Shown here one piece after another: positions 1 to 8,336 of a stretch of DNA of 64,000 nt. A program made the position numbers and the translations under genes. The DNA comes from Prevotella ihumii. Lineage in GTDB: Bacteria > Bacteroidota > Bacteroidia > Bacteroidales > Bacteroidaceae. How positions within the stretch are numbered: the stretch's first letter is position 1; the number at the start of each line of letters is the position of its first letter. The stretch spans positions 1,195,871-1,259,870 of the forward strand of contig NZ_LT706987.1 of NCBI RefSeq assembly GCF_900155655.1, given 5' to 3'. Below the pieces are notes generated by a model. The model made no database searches and was not told the DNA's origin. It saw only the letters and a program-made list of their open reading frames with translations.

Positions 1-1149
1 CGCTGCAAGGTTACGAGCCGTTTGTCCAGTAGCACTATCGGTAATAATACCCTTCACACCTAAAAACTCTGTAGCTTGGATAGCACTCTTTGCCAAGAAC
101 TCGCGTTGGTCTTTCGAGTTTTCCATTGGAATTTTCAAGAAGCCTTCTCTATGTGCGTCTTTCTCTGCACGTTCAGCAATTGTAGCCATTGTCTGACAAG
201 CCTCAACAGGATACTTTCCACTTGCGGTTTCACCACTAAGCATCAACGCATCTGTATATCCATAGATGGCATTTGCAATGTCGGTTACTTCAGCACGTGT
301 AGGACGAGGATTGTTAATCATAGTGTGCAACATCTGTGTTGCCACGATTACAGGCTTCTTGTACTTTATACACTTACGAATGATGCTACGCTGAATACCA
401 GGAATACGCTCTATTGGAACTTCGATTCCCAAGTCGCCACGGGCAATCATAATGCCATACGACTCACGAATAATCTCTTCAATATTGTCAACACCCTCTT
501 GATTTTCTATTTTAGAGATAATCTTTATATCCGAATTATGCTCGTCCAAAATCTTCTGAACAGCCTTAACATCTTCAGCCGAACGCACAAACGAGTGGGC
601 AATGAAATCAATATCAAGTTCGATAGCCAACTTTATGTTCTGAATATCTTTCTCAGTCAATGCAGGCAAGTCGATGTGTTCACCTGGTACGTTGACACTC
701 TTGCGCGACCCCAACTCGCCATCGTTCTCCACCTTAGCTATAAGCATAGGACCTTCGTTCTCGATAATGACCATATCCAATGCGCCATCGTCGAACAAGA
801 GATGGTCGCCTACTTTCACATCTTTTGCTATATCCTTGTACGAAAGATTGATTATGCTATGAGTAGTCTCCACATCAGGGCGTCCAAACACTTTTACAAT
901 GTCGCCCGTCTTAAACTTTATAGGTTCGCTCACAGCTGTTGAACGAATTTCAGGGCCTTTGGTGTCAATCAAGAGCGCAATGTGTTGAGACACCGCACGA
1001 GTGTTTTTTACCACTTTGCGGATACCCTCTTCAGATGCGTGTGCTGTATTCATACGCACCACATTCATACCTGAGAAGAACAACTTGCGAAGAAAATCTA
1101 CCTCGCATCTATAATCACTAATCGAACATACAATCTTTGTTTGCTTCAT
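1..1149 (-). CDS. pyk: Pyruvate kinase, 3' end beyond the window
   Basis: Reading the minus strand from the ATG at 1149 gives an open frame that runs off the left edge without a stop. It catalyses phosphoenolpyruvate + ADP to pyruvate + ATP, the last step of glycolysis, in the cytosol. Visible family motifs are the start TKIVCSISD, the RMNTAHA strand, DTKGPEIR, KIENQEGVDNIEEI (catalytic Lys and metal-binding Glu) and MIARGDLGIEVP, followed by the ATQMLHTM and LSGETASGKYP segments. About 383 residues are present, so only the C-terminal domain is incomplete. The start lies 16 bp after the stop of the upstream zinc-ribbon gene, so the two are probably cotranscribed. Confidence 0.97.
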   Translation of the reverse strand, partial: MKQTKIVCSISDYRCEVDFLRKLFFSGMNVVRMNTAHASEEGIRKVVKNTRAVSQHIALLIDTKGPEIRSTAVSEPIKFKTGDIVKVFGRPDVETTHSIINLSYKDIAKDVKVGDHLLFDDGALDMVIIENEGPMLIAKVENDGELGSRKSVNVPGEHIDLPALTEKDIQNIKLAIELDIDFIAHSFVRSAEDVKAVQKILDEHNSDIKIISKIENQEGVDNIEEIIRESYGIMIARGDLGIEVPIERIPGIQRSIIRKCIKYKKPVIVATQMLHTMINNPRPTRAEVTDIANAIYGYTDALMLSGETASGKYPVEACQTMATIAERAEKDAHREGFLKIPMENSKDQREFLAKSAIQATEFLGVKGIITDSATGQTARNLAA

Positions 1150-1165
1150 ATCGTGTGCTATTTGT

Positions 1166-1465
1166 TTAATTTGACATAGCTGTAAACACAGCATATAATA
1201 ATGTAGAAATAAGAAGAAGACCAAGGGCAATAATAACAAAACCTATGATAACACACCGAGCGATATTGTCGCCCGTCTTGCGCTTACCTATTTGTTGATT
1301 AGGTTGTTGCGCTTTAGTTTGGTTTTGCTGCATCAAGGGTATGGCAACCGTAGTTTCGCTGCCACAAAACGGACAATTACATTTTACTGTAGCACCTGCC
1401 TCAGCCTTCACGCTGAAAGCACGATGGCACTGTTTGCACGTAACTTGAAAATAGCCCTGTTCCAT
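1166..1465 (-). CDS. Small zinc-ribbon membrane protein
   Basis: A 99-residue protein of unknown function. The N-terminus holds two CxxC pairs (CKQC and CPFC) of a zinc ribbon. A polar Q/K-rich linker follows, then one hydrophobic segment near residues 70-93, so the ribbon probably sits in the cytosol on a single membrane anchor. It resembles the N-terminal part of the next gene upstream (1472-2206): both have VTCKQC, CP(Y/F)CG and a V.IP ending. The pair probably arose by tandem duplication. The gap to the upstream gene is 6 bp and to pyk 16 bp, suggesting one transcript. No enzymatic motif is visible. Confidence 0.75.
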   Translation of the reverse strand: MEQGYFQVTCKQCHRAFSVKAEAGATVKCNCPFCGSETTVAIPLMQQNQTKAQQPNQQIGKRKTGDNIARCVIIGFVIIALGLLLISTLLYAVFTAMSN

Positions 1466-1471
1466 TGCTCA

Positions 1472-2206
1472 CTATCTTATATCGTCAATTAATATTTTCT
1501 TGTTATCTATTTTTATTTTGATGAGTTTAAATTCTGTTTCTCCGTCTTGCGACAAACGCACCTTGTACCAATCTGCATCGTTGTACGTGATGCGCAAATT
1601 GCGAACGAGTGTCTCTTTGTTTTTAAGTCCTGAAATAGAACCAAAAGCACCCCACCACACAGCCTTTCTGTCCATATCTACTTGATTTTCGATATTGCCA
1701 AAGACTATTTTTCTACAATTTTCGGTAAGGTAATGCTCGTAATATTCGGGTTCGGCATCGGACAAGACTGCATTGGTATAGAACGAGCGCAAGAACTGTT
1801 CCACCAAGATATGCTTCTTTTCCAATTCTTTTTCTGCCTTAGCTTTCGCCTCAATAGCTGCTCTCACTTGCATTACAGAGTCGCGGTGTAACTGCCGAGC
1901 ACGAAGTTCGTTGGTTTTAACTGTGGCTTGATAATCGTTCCAAAACCATAATGCTGCACCCAAAAGAGAAAGACAGAGTACGAAAAAGAGCAGTTTGCCT
2001 ACTACCCCACTTTTCTTTTTAGGTTGCACCACAGCAGGTTTTACCTCATAAGCTTCCATAACAGGGGGAACTTGCGCAATGGTTTGAGGAATGACAACAG
2101 ACAATTTCTGTCCACAATATGGACAAATTGAGGATATTCTTCGCACATTATCTACCGAGAGTTGAAATTTACCTCCGCACTGCTTACAAGTTACCTGATA
2201 CTGCAT
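1472..2206 (-). CDS. Zinc-ribbon, single-pass membrane protein with C-terminal domain
   Basis: About 244 residues from the ATG at 2206; a TTG two codons further upstream is the less likely start. Residues 1-40 form a zinc ribbon (VTCKQCGG and CPYCGQ). A Pro/Lys linker is followed by a membrane segment around residues 70-90, then a charged coiled coil rich in Ala, Lys and Glu, and a C-terminal globular part of about 110 residues ending in a pattern of alternating strands. Function is not recognised. The arrangement (ribbon, transmembrane helix, periplasmic domain) recalls other zinc-ribbon sensors or assembly factors, but that is only analogy. It is first in the run leading to pyk. Confidence 0.75.
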   Translation of the reverse strand: MQYQVTCKQCGGKFQLSVDNVRRISSICPYCGQKLSVVIPQTIAQVPPVMEAYEVKPAVVQPKKKSGVVGKLLFFVLCLSLLGAALWFWNDYQATVKTNELRARQLHRDSVMQVRAAIEAKAKAEKELEKKHILVEQFLRSFYTNAVLSDAEPEYYEHYLTENCRKIVFGNIENQVDMDRKAVWWGAFGSISGLKNKETLVRNLRITYNDADWYKVRLSQDGETEFKLIKIKIDNKKILIDDIR

Positions 2207-2212
2207 TCGCAA

Positions 2213-2529
2213 TTTTTCTGCAAAATTACTGCTTTTATTTCAATTTAGAGAATAATACAAGTATAAAATAAAGACAATGTTCTATTTTTCCTCAACCTCG
2301 CTTTTAAAAATGAAACATTAAACTATGAAAAGCAAAACATATATGTTTGACGTTCCCAAAGTTCAACTTTGACAGGGTAAAACATATATGTATTGGAGTG
2401 TCAAACATATATGTTTTACAACTCATTTGCAAACATCTCATTACCAACACATTACAACAACAAGAATAACCCCTTAGATTTATCTCGACATTGGTCTATT
2501 TTTCCTTTATCAAAACAAAACGATATGCG
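2213..2529. other. Intergenic region carrying palindromic repeat copy A
   Basis: No coding frame is supported here. The stretch holds the 3' flank of dinB and the upstream region of the zinc-ribbon operon. Most of it, about 2279-2507, is copy A of the palindrome-rich repeat described separately. Confidence 0.7.
2279..2507 (+). repeat. Palindromic intergenic repeat, copy A
   Basis: The core contains AAACATATATGTTT (2335-2348), CAAAGTTCAACTTTG (2357-2371), AAACATATATGTAT (2380-2393) and again AAACATATATGTTT (2403-2416). The outer flanks are GTTCTATTTTTCC on the left and TTGGTCTATTTTTCC on the right. The same order of motifs recurs at 53811-54038, inverted at about 30990-31121, and in degraded form at 43391-43477. 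Confidence 0.75.
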
Positions 2530-3606
2530 TTAATCCTTAAAGTCTAACTCTCCTTCTACCCATTCGGCAAAGCGGTCGCCTTCAGTGCGATGATTGGTAA
2601 CCGATAAGCCCAAAAGGCGTATGGGACGAGTGCGATATTCTGTTTCGTGCAACAAGTATTTGGCTAAGGGTAAAATTTGGTCTTTTGTTCTTAATATTTT
2701 CTCAGAAGTAATGCTACGTGTAATTTGGTTGCGTGCATCCCATTTTATCTTCAAAACCAAAGTATGCCCCTCAAAGTTGTTCTTTGCTAAACGCTTAACC
2801 AATTCTAAAATGATGTGATAGAGCCTTATTACAATTTGGGCTTCGGTATGTACATCTTCTACAAACGTTTCTTCACACCCCACCGACTTACGTTCGCGAT
2901 AAGGTTCTACGGGTCTATTGTCTATCCCACGTGCAAAAGAATAATAGATTTCGCCTGCCTTACCAAACACTTGCTTTAAATGAGCGAGCGAAACGGCACG
3001 TAGATGCTCGCCTGTAAATATTCCCATACGGTGCATACGTTCTGCCGTCTTAGGCCCTACACCCCAAAAATTTTCTATTGGGAGTCGAGCTATAAAATCT
3101 AAAGCTTTGTCTGGGTGTACGGTAAAGATGCCATTCGGTTTGCGAATATCTGAAGCTATCTTTGCCAAAAACTTGTTATAACTTATTCCTGCCGAGGCTG
3201 TTAGTCCCGTTTGTTCAAGTATTTTTTGTTTTATTTCTTTCGCTATATCTATGGCCAAGGATATGTCTTTTTTATTGTCGGTAACATCAAGAAAAGCCTC
3301 ATCTAAGGAGATAGGTTCTACTAAGTCGGTATATTCGTGAAACACGCTGTGTATTTGTGCCGAAACCTCTTTATATCTGTAGAAATGAGGTTCAACAATA
3401 ACAATATGTGGGCAGCGTTTTTTGGCTTGAGCAATGGGCATAGCAGAATGCACACCAAAAGGGCGAGCCTCGTAACTGGCTGTAGTAACCACACTTCGTG
3501 GTTGGTCGTAACTCACCACAATAGGCAAGCCACGCAACTCTGGATTGTCTCTTTGTTCCACCGAAGCAAAGAAAGCGTCCATATCTATATGGATTATTTT
3601 TCGCAC
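2530..3606 (-). CDS. dinB: DNA polymerase IV (Y-family)
   Basis: A translesion DNA polymerase that extends past damaged or mismatched primer ends. Catalytic motifs DMDAFFASVE (N-terminus) and SLDEAFLDVT are intact, as are the thumb helix-hairpin-helix (FWGVGPKTAERM) and the little-finger region. The start is placed at the GTG at 3606, giving about 358 residues, the usual family length. The open frame continues upstream to 3822, but a minus-strand TACCTTTG promoter at 3626-3633 lies inside that extension, so the longer product is very unlikely. The ATG at 3582 would remove the first strand. No C-terminal clamp-binding motif was identified with certainty. Confidence 0.95.
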   Translation of the reverse strand: MRKIIHIDMDAFFASVEQRDNPELRGLPIVVSYDQPRSVVTTASYEARPFGVHSAMPIAQAKKRCPHIVIVEPHFYRYKEVSAQIHSVFHEYTDLVEPISLDEAFLDVTDNKKDISLAIDIAKEIKQKILEQTGLTASAGISYNKFLAKIASDIRKPNGIFTVHPDKALDFIARLPIENFWGVGPKTAERMHRMGIFTGEHLRAVSLAHLKQVFGKAGEIYYSFARGIDNRPVEPYRERKSVGCEETFVEDVHTEAQIVIRLYHIILELVKRLAKNNFEGHTLVLKIKWDARNQITRSITSEKILRTKDQILPLAKYLLHETEYRTRPIRLLGLSVTNHRTEGDRFAEWVEGELDFKD

Positions 3607-3625
3607 AGATTTGAAATAATATTTG

Positions 3626-3633
3626 CAAAGGTA
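3626..3633 (-). promoter_or_regulatory. -7 promoter element for dinB
   Basis: On the minus strand this reads TACCTTTG, an exact match to the Bacteroidota TAnnTTTG -7 consensus. It places the transcript start roughly 10-15 nt before the GTG at 3606. A plus-strand promoter lies 40 bp away, so the region is divergent. Confidence 0.55.
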
Positions 3634-3665
3634 GAAAAAAATATGATTATTTAATAAAAAAGCAG

Positions 3666-3673
3666 TATCTTTG
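3666..3673 (+). promoter_or_regulatory. -7 promoter element for the polysaccharide operon
   Basis: TATCTTTG followed by CA is an exact TAnnTTTG match. It lies about 108 bp before the first gene of the polysaccharide cluster at 3781, which would leave a leader of about 100 nt. No strong stem-loop was recognised in that leader. Confidence 0.5.
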
Positions 3674-3780
3674 CATACATTTTTAAAAAGTAGAGTAAAT
3701 AATAAAAATGTTCTATTCACACAATAAATAAAAAGAAATAGAGTTATACATAAACAATTAAAAGAAACAGAATAAAACCA

Positions 3781-4401
3781 ATGATACAAACCAACGTAAA
3801 TGATGCTATGGGAAATGTCCAAAGATCCATAAAGCGTTCTTTAGATATTACTTTTTCATTCGTGGGATTGGTAGTCGCTGCCCCTCTGTATCTAATTATT
3901 GCTTTAATTATGAAGATGCAAGACAATGGCACGGTTTTTTTTAAACAAGAACGAATTGGATATAAAGGTCGCCCTTTCACTATCTATAAATTTAGAACTA
4001 TGAGCAGTGTGGTTGAAGAAAATGGACCACAATTGATAGCCAATTGCAACAAGATAGGTTCGACAAAGTTTGAAAGATTTCTTAGAAATCATCACTTAGA
4101 CGAGCTGCCTCAATTGTGGAATGTACTACGAGGCGATATGTCGTTTGTGGGTCCACGTCCTGAACGCAAATACTTTATCGACCAGATCATGCAACATACA
4201 GATAGGTATCCCATCATTTATAAAATGAGGCCTGGCGTAACATCTCAAGCAACGCTATACAATGGCTACACAGACACTATGGAAAAAATGCTTAACCGTT
4301 TGGAAATGGATATATACTATTTAGAACATAGAACGCTATGGCTCGATGCAAAAATTGTTGCAAAAACTTTTATATCAATTGTTAGTGGAAAGAAATTTTA
4401 A
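3781..4401 (+). CDS. Undecaprenyl-phosphate sugar-phosphate transferase (monotopic type)
   Basis: Initiates repeat-unit assembly by moving a sugar-1-phosphate from a nucleotide sugar to undecaprenyl phosphate at the inner membrane. At 206 residues it is the short, PglC-like form with one N-terminal membrane helix (about residues 20-45) and no extra N-terminal domain. The family signatures KRSLDI, FKQERIGYKGRPFTIYKFRTM, the catalytic Asp-Glu in LDELPQL, and GDMSFVGPRPE are all present. It begins the operon, six bases before the export-protein gene. The sugar transferred cannot be read from the sequence. Confidence 0.93.
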   Translation: MIQTNVNDAMGNVQRSIKRSLDITFSFVGLVVAAPLYLIIALIMKMQDNGTVFFKQERIGYKGRPFTIYKFRTMSSVVEENGPQLIANCNKIGSTKFERFLRNHHLDELPQLWNVLRGDMSFVGPRPERKYFIDQIMQHTDRYPIIYKMRPGVTSQATLYNGYTDTMEKMLNRLEMDIYYLEHRTLWLDAKIVAKTFISIVSGKKF

Positions 4402-4407
4402 ATAGAA

Positions 4408-7035
4408 ATGAAAAAATACATTCTTACATTATTACTGTTGGTGAGCGCAATTGCGATACACGCACAGTCGGGTATGTCAGACTCTCAGGTTATGGAGTTT
4501 GTGGCTAAAGAACAGGCAAAAGGCACTTCGCAAGCTCAGATTGTAACCAAACTGATGCAAAATGGTGTAGATATAGCACAAATTAGACGCGTCAAAGAGA
4601 GTTACGAAAAGATGAAGAAAGGCAATTCATCGATGGGAAATGCTTCAAAAAAGGGAGGTTACAATGACCGCAGCCGTGTAAACAATGGTCAGAAACTCTC
4701 TGGAGAAAAGAAACGTAAGATAGCCGACAAAACATTGAAAGACTATGACGATGACAATGCTGAAGCTGAAAAATATTCAGACCAGCAACTTGACCGTTTC
4801 AACAATAGAAGGAATACATTCGATGAGGAAGATCCAGAGTTTCTAAGGATGCAAGACGAACTTGACGATTGGATGCCTCAAGATACTGCCGCTATGTATA
4901 AGCAGCTTGTAAAGAAGATGAAGCGTAAGAAGAAAAAGGTTTGGGGACGCGACATTTTCAGCAATCGCAATCTTTCGTTCGAACCTAATATGAATATGGC
5001 TTTGCCCGCAAACTACAGATTAGGTCCTGGCGATGCTGTATTTATTGATATTTATGGTGCGTCACAAAAGTCGTACGAAACGACAGTTGCTCCTGATGGT
5101 ATTCTCACCATCGAAGGATTTGGACCTATTCAGGTAAGCGGACTCACTGTACATCAAGCGAATAATAAGATTAAAGCAAAGATAGGTAAACGTTATAGTA
5201 GCTCTTCTATTCGCTTATCAGTAGGACAGACTCATACCATTATGGTAAACGTTTTGGGCGAAGTAAAAACCCCTGGTACATACACGCTTTCAGCTTTTTC
5301 TACCGTATTCAACGCCTTGTATATGGCAGGTGGTATTGGAGAATTGGGAACATTGCGTAACATTAAAGTGTACCGCCACGGAAAATTGATAAGTACCGTC
5401 GATGTTTATGACTTTCTACGCAATGGTAAATTAAGCGGAAATGTGCGTCTAACAGATAATGATGTAATTGTTGTAGGCGCATACCAAGCACTCGTTCACG
5501 TTACAGGTAAAGTGAAGCGACCTATGTACTACGAAATGAAGTCGGGAGAAAGTTTGGCTTCACTCATCAAGTTTGCAGGTGGTTTCTCAGGAGATGCATA
5601 TACCAAGACAGTGCGTGTAAACAGAAAGACAGGTCGCCAATACTCTATATATAATGTAAACGAGTTTGATATGAACCGCTTTGCACTTTCAGATGAAGAC
5701 TCTATCAGCGTTGACTCGGTTATCCCACGATATGAAAATATGGTTGAGATAAAGGGTGCAGTGTTCCGTCCTGGTAAATATGAAGTAGGAGGACAAATTA
5801 ATACTGTACGTGCCTTGGTTGAGGCTGCAGAAGGACTTACAGAAGTGGCTTTCGGACCTCACGCAGTTATGCATCGTATGAAGGCCGACCGTACTTTAGA
5901 AGCTATATCTGTAGATGTGGAAGGCATACTTTTAGGACGTGTGGCAGACATACCACTGCAAAATGAGGATGTACTCTTCATACCAACTCGAACTGATGTT
6001 CAAGAAGAGCGTATTCTAACGATACACGGAGAAGTGCAGTATCCTGGTAAATATAAATACGCTGATAATGAAACTTTGGAAGACTTCATCTTACAAGCTG
6101 GCGGCTTGAAAGAGCAGGCCTCTACAATACGTGTAGATGTATCACGTCGTATTGTTAACCCTCAAGCAACAGTTACCGATTCGATTATAGCACAAACCTT
6201 TACTTTTAGACTAAAAGATGGCTTTGTAATTGATGGAAAGCCCGGCTTCATATTAGCACCATTCGACCAAGTATTTGTGCGTAAAAGCCCTGGTACAACT
6301 CGCCAACAAAATGTTGACATTGAAGGCGAAGTGCTCTTTGCTGGTAGCTATTCGCTTACAGGACGCAACATGCGCCTCAGCGACATATTCAAAGCCGCTG
6401 GTGGTGCTACTGAATTGGCTTACTTACAAGGTGCACGCTTAGAACGTAGACCAAATAAAGCTGAAAAAGAACGTATAAAGGCGATATTCAAAATGCAAAT
6501 AGATCAAGAAAACAAAAACCTTATCGACCTTGCAGCCAAGAGTAACAGTGGAGCTGGTATCCTACAAGCAGCACAAAAGACCCAAGACTCATTGGTAAGA
6601 AAATTCGAAATACCTGAAACTTATCCTGTAGGTATCGAACTTGATAAAGCTTTGGCAAATCTAGGAAGTGACGCTGACCTTATTCTGCGCGAGGGAGACC
6701 GAATTATTATTCCTGAATATAATGGAACTGTAAAAATCAATGGTGCAGTAATGCATCCTAACGCAGTAAGCTATCGCGAAGGCAAGAACGTAGAGTATTA
6801 CATCGATCAAGCAGGTGGTTTCTCGTCTGACGCAAAGAAGAGTCGCACCTATATATTATATATGAATGGTACCTTGGCTAAGGTAGGGCACAACGCAAAG
6901 GTGAAACCCGGATGCGAAATCATAGTGCCAAGAAAGTCGCGCGCTAAGATGAGCCTTGCTGAACTCATGACTATTGGTTCAAGTGCATCAAGTATGGCCG
7001 CCGTGCTGGCTACACTTGCCAACATCTTGAAATAA
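4408..7035 (+). CDS. Wza-like polysaccharide export protein with multiple SLBB domains
   Basis: An outer-membrane/periplasmic secretin-like exporter for capsular or exopolysaccharide. A signal peptide ending near AIHAQ is followed by a charged Lys/Asp-rich region (residues 60-180), the polysaccharide export domain starting at YRLGPGDAVFIDIYG near residue 205, and about six SLBB repeats, each recognisable by a G.V..PG.Y pattern followed by AGG. A short hydrophobic, Ala-rich tail ends the protein. At 875 residues it is much longer than E. coli Wza but normal for the Bacteroidota form. It shares the operon with the Wzz-like proteins. Confidence 0.93.
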   Translation: MKKYILTLLLLVSAIAIHAQSGMSDSQVMEFVAKEQAKGTSQAQIVTKLMQNGVDIAQIRRVKESYEKMKKGNSSMGNASKKGGYNDRSRVNNGQKLSGEKKRKIADKTLKDYDDDNAEAEKYSDQQLDRFNNRRNTFDEEDPEFLRMQDELDDWMPQDTAAMYKQLVKKMKRKKKKVWGRDIFSNRNLSFEPNMNMALPANYRLGPGDAVFIDIYGASQKSYETTVAPDGILTIEGFGPIQVSGLTVHQANNKIKAKIGKRYSSSSIRLSVGQTHTIMVNVLGEVKTPGTYTLSAFSTVFNALYMAGGIGELGTLRNIKVYRHGKLISTVDVYDFLRNGKLSGNVRLTDNDVIVVGAYQALVHVTGKVKRPMYYEMKSGESLASLIKFAGGFSGDAYTKTVRVNRKTGRQYSIYNVNEFDMNRFALSDEDSISVDSVIPRYENMVEIKGAVFRPGKYEVGGQINTVRALVEAAEGLTEVAFGPHAVMHRMKADRTLEAISVDVEGILLGRVADIPLQNEDVLFIPTRTDVQEERILTIHGEVQYPGKYKYADNETLEDFILQAGGLKEQASTIRVDVSRRIVNPQATVTDSIIAQTFTFRLKDGFVIDGKPGFILAPFDQVFVRKSPGTTRQQNVDIEGEVLFAGSYSLTGRNMRLSDIFKAAGGATELAYLQGARLERRPNKAEKERIKAIFKMQIDQENKNLIDLAAKSNSGAGILQAAQKTQDSLVRKFEIPETYPVGIELDKALANLGSDADLILREGDRIIIPEYNGTVKINGAVMHPNAVSYREGKNVEYYIDQAGGFSSDAKKSRTYILYMNGTLAKVGHNAKVKPGCEIIVPRKSRAKMSLAELMTIGSSASSMAAVLATLANILK

Positions 7036-7075
7036 GAAAAATAGGCGGTACAAATATTACGAGATAAAATAGATT

Positions 7076-8335
7076 ATGCAAAAAAATATTTGGCAAATGC
7101 TAAAGTGGTTGAAAGATAAAACAACAAAAAAAGATAAAAATAATTTATCATCATCTGATAATAACAATGATGACAAATTAGAAAATAACGATAATATAGA
7201 AGATTCTCAAAACGAAACTGTTTGTGAAAATAAACAAGAAAAAGAGAAAGCAGAAGAATATACTGTAAGAAAGAAAAAGCACATAGAATTTGATTTATTT
7301 GGATTCTTTTTGGTTCTAAAGAAACGCTGGTGGGTAGTTGGAATCTTTACCTTAGTGTTTGGAACTTTTGGTGTTTGGGTTGCTTTTCAAATACCTCGCA
7401 TTTATAAGGCAAACATTTTATTAGCCCCTGAAACGGCTAATAATAGTATGCTTTCAAACGTTTCTTCATTAGCAGCAATGGTTGGTCTTTATAATGATGC
7501 TAACCCAACGGGCGATGCAATTTATCCAGAAATTTATCCAGAGCTAATGAGTTCAAACGACTTTTTAGTTAATCTTTTTGACATAAAAGTTACAACACTC
7601 GACAAAAAGACCCAAACAACGTATTATGACTATCTTACCAACCATCAAGAAGAAACATGGTGGGGCAAAAAAATGAAAGTCTTTTCTGATTATATCAAAA
7701 AGAATTTCATGCAAAAAAATCAAATTACTCGTGGCGATTCTGTTCATGTAAACCCATTTGAACTGACAGAGAAACAGTCTTCAATAGTCAATTCAATGAA
7801 GGAAGACATTTTATGTTCAGTTGATAAAAAAACAAATATTATCAATATTGAAATTACAGCGCAAGACCCACTCGTAGCTGCAACAATGGCTGACTCTGTG
7901 AAAAATAAATTGCAAAAATCTATTACAAAGTATAAAACATCGAAAGCAAGAAACGATTTAAAATACATGGAGGGGCTTTTTGCAAGTGCAAAAGCTGATT
8001 ACGAGAAAGCAAGAAGAAAATATGCAGCGTATTGCGATGCAAACCAAGAGGCTATATTAGAATCTATCCGTTCTGAACAAGAAAATTTAGAAAACGATAT
8101 GCAGTTGAAGTATAACATTTACACGCAACTCGTACAACAATTGCAAATGGCAAGAGCAAAACTTCAAGAAAAAGTACCTGCCTTTACAGTTGTTCAATCG
8201 GCTTCTGTTCCTATAAAGCATAGCAATACACCAAAAATTTATATTTTAGCGGTCTTTTTATTCATTGGTTGGATTATTTGCTCTACGATCTTAATTATAA
8301 AATATAGAAAAGAGATTCTTATTATAAGAAGTTAA
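7076..8335 (+). CDS. Wzz-type chain-length determinant protein (first of two)
   Basis: A polysaccharide co-polymerase expected in the inner membrane. The first 75 residues are a cytosolic low-complexity tail rich in Asp, Asn, Glu and Lys. A transmembrane helix follows KKRWWVVG near residue 85, then a large periplasmic region with a coiled coil, and a second helix near residues 388-410. There is no Walker-A tyrosine-kinase domain. It is clearly paralogous to the next gene: both have a WW motif after a conserved Tyr-rich stretch, a .I.AQ.P.(I/V)A segment, and a YQ/YT..(Q)QLQMA(R/K).(R/K)LQ region. AT-rich codon use starts here. Confidence 0.88.
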   Translation: MQKNIWQMLKWLKDKTTKKDKNNLSSSDNNNDDKLENNDNIEDSQNETVCENKQEKEKAEEYTVRKKKHIEFDLFGFFLVLKKRWWVVGIFTLVFGTFGVWVAFQIPRIYKANILLAPETANNSMLSNVSSLAAMVGLYNDANPTGDAIYPEIYPELMSSNDFLVNLFDIKVTTLDKKTQTTYYDYLTNHQEETWWGKKMKVFSDYIKKNFMQKNQITRGDSVHVNPFELTEKQSSIVNSMKEDILCSVDKKTNIINIEITAQDPLVAATMADSVKNKLQKSITKYKTSKARNDLKYMEGLFASAKADYEKARRKYAAYCDANQEAILESIRSEQENLENDMQLKYNIYTQLVQQLQMARAKLQEKVPAFTVVQSASVPIKHSNTPKIYILAVFLFIGWIICSTILIIKYRKEILIIRS

Positions 8336-8336
8336 A

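Noticed and set aside
76..942. Long plus-strand open frame opposite pyruvate kinase
   Set aside because: The minus strand encodes all pyruvate kinase motifs over the same span. The plus frame is Cys/His/Leu-rich, without domains, and is a shadow frame.
3607..3822. N-terminal extension of DNA polymerase IV
   Set aside because: The extension is hydrophobic, not found in the family, and contains the dinB promoter element.
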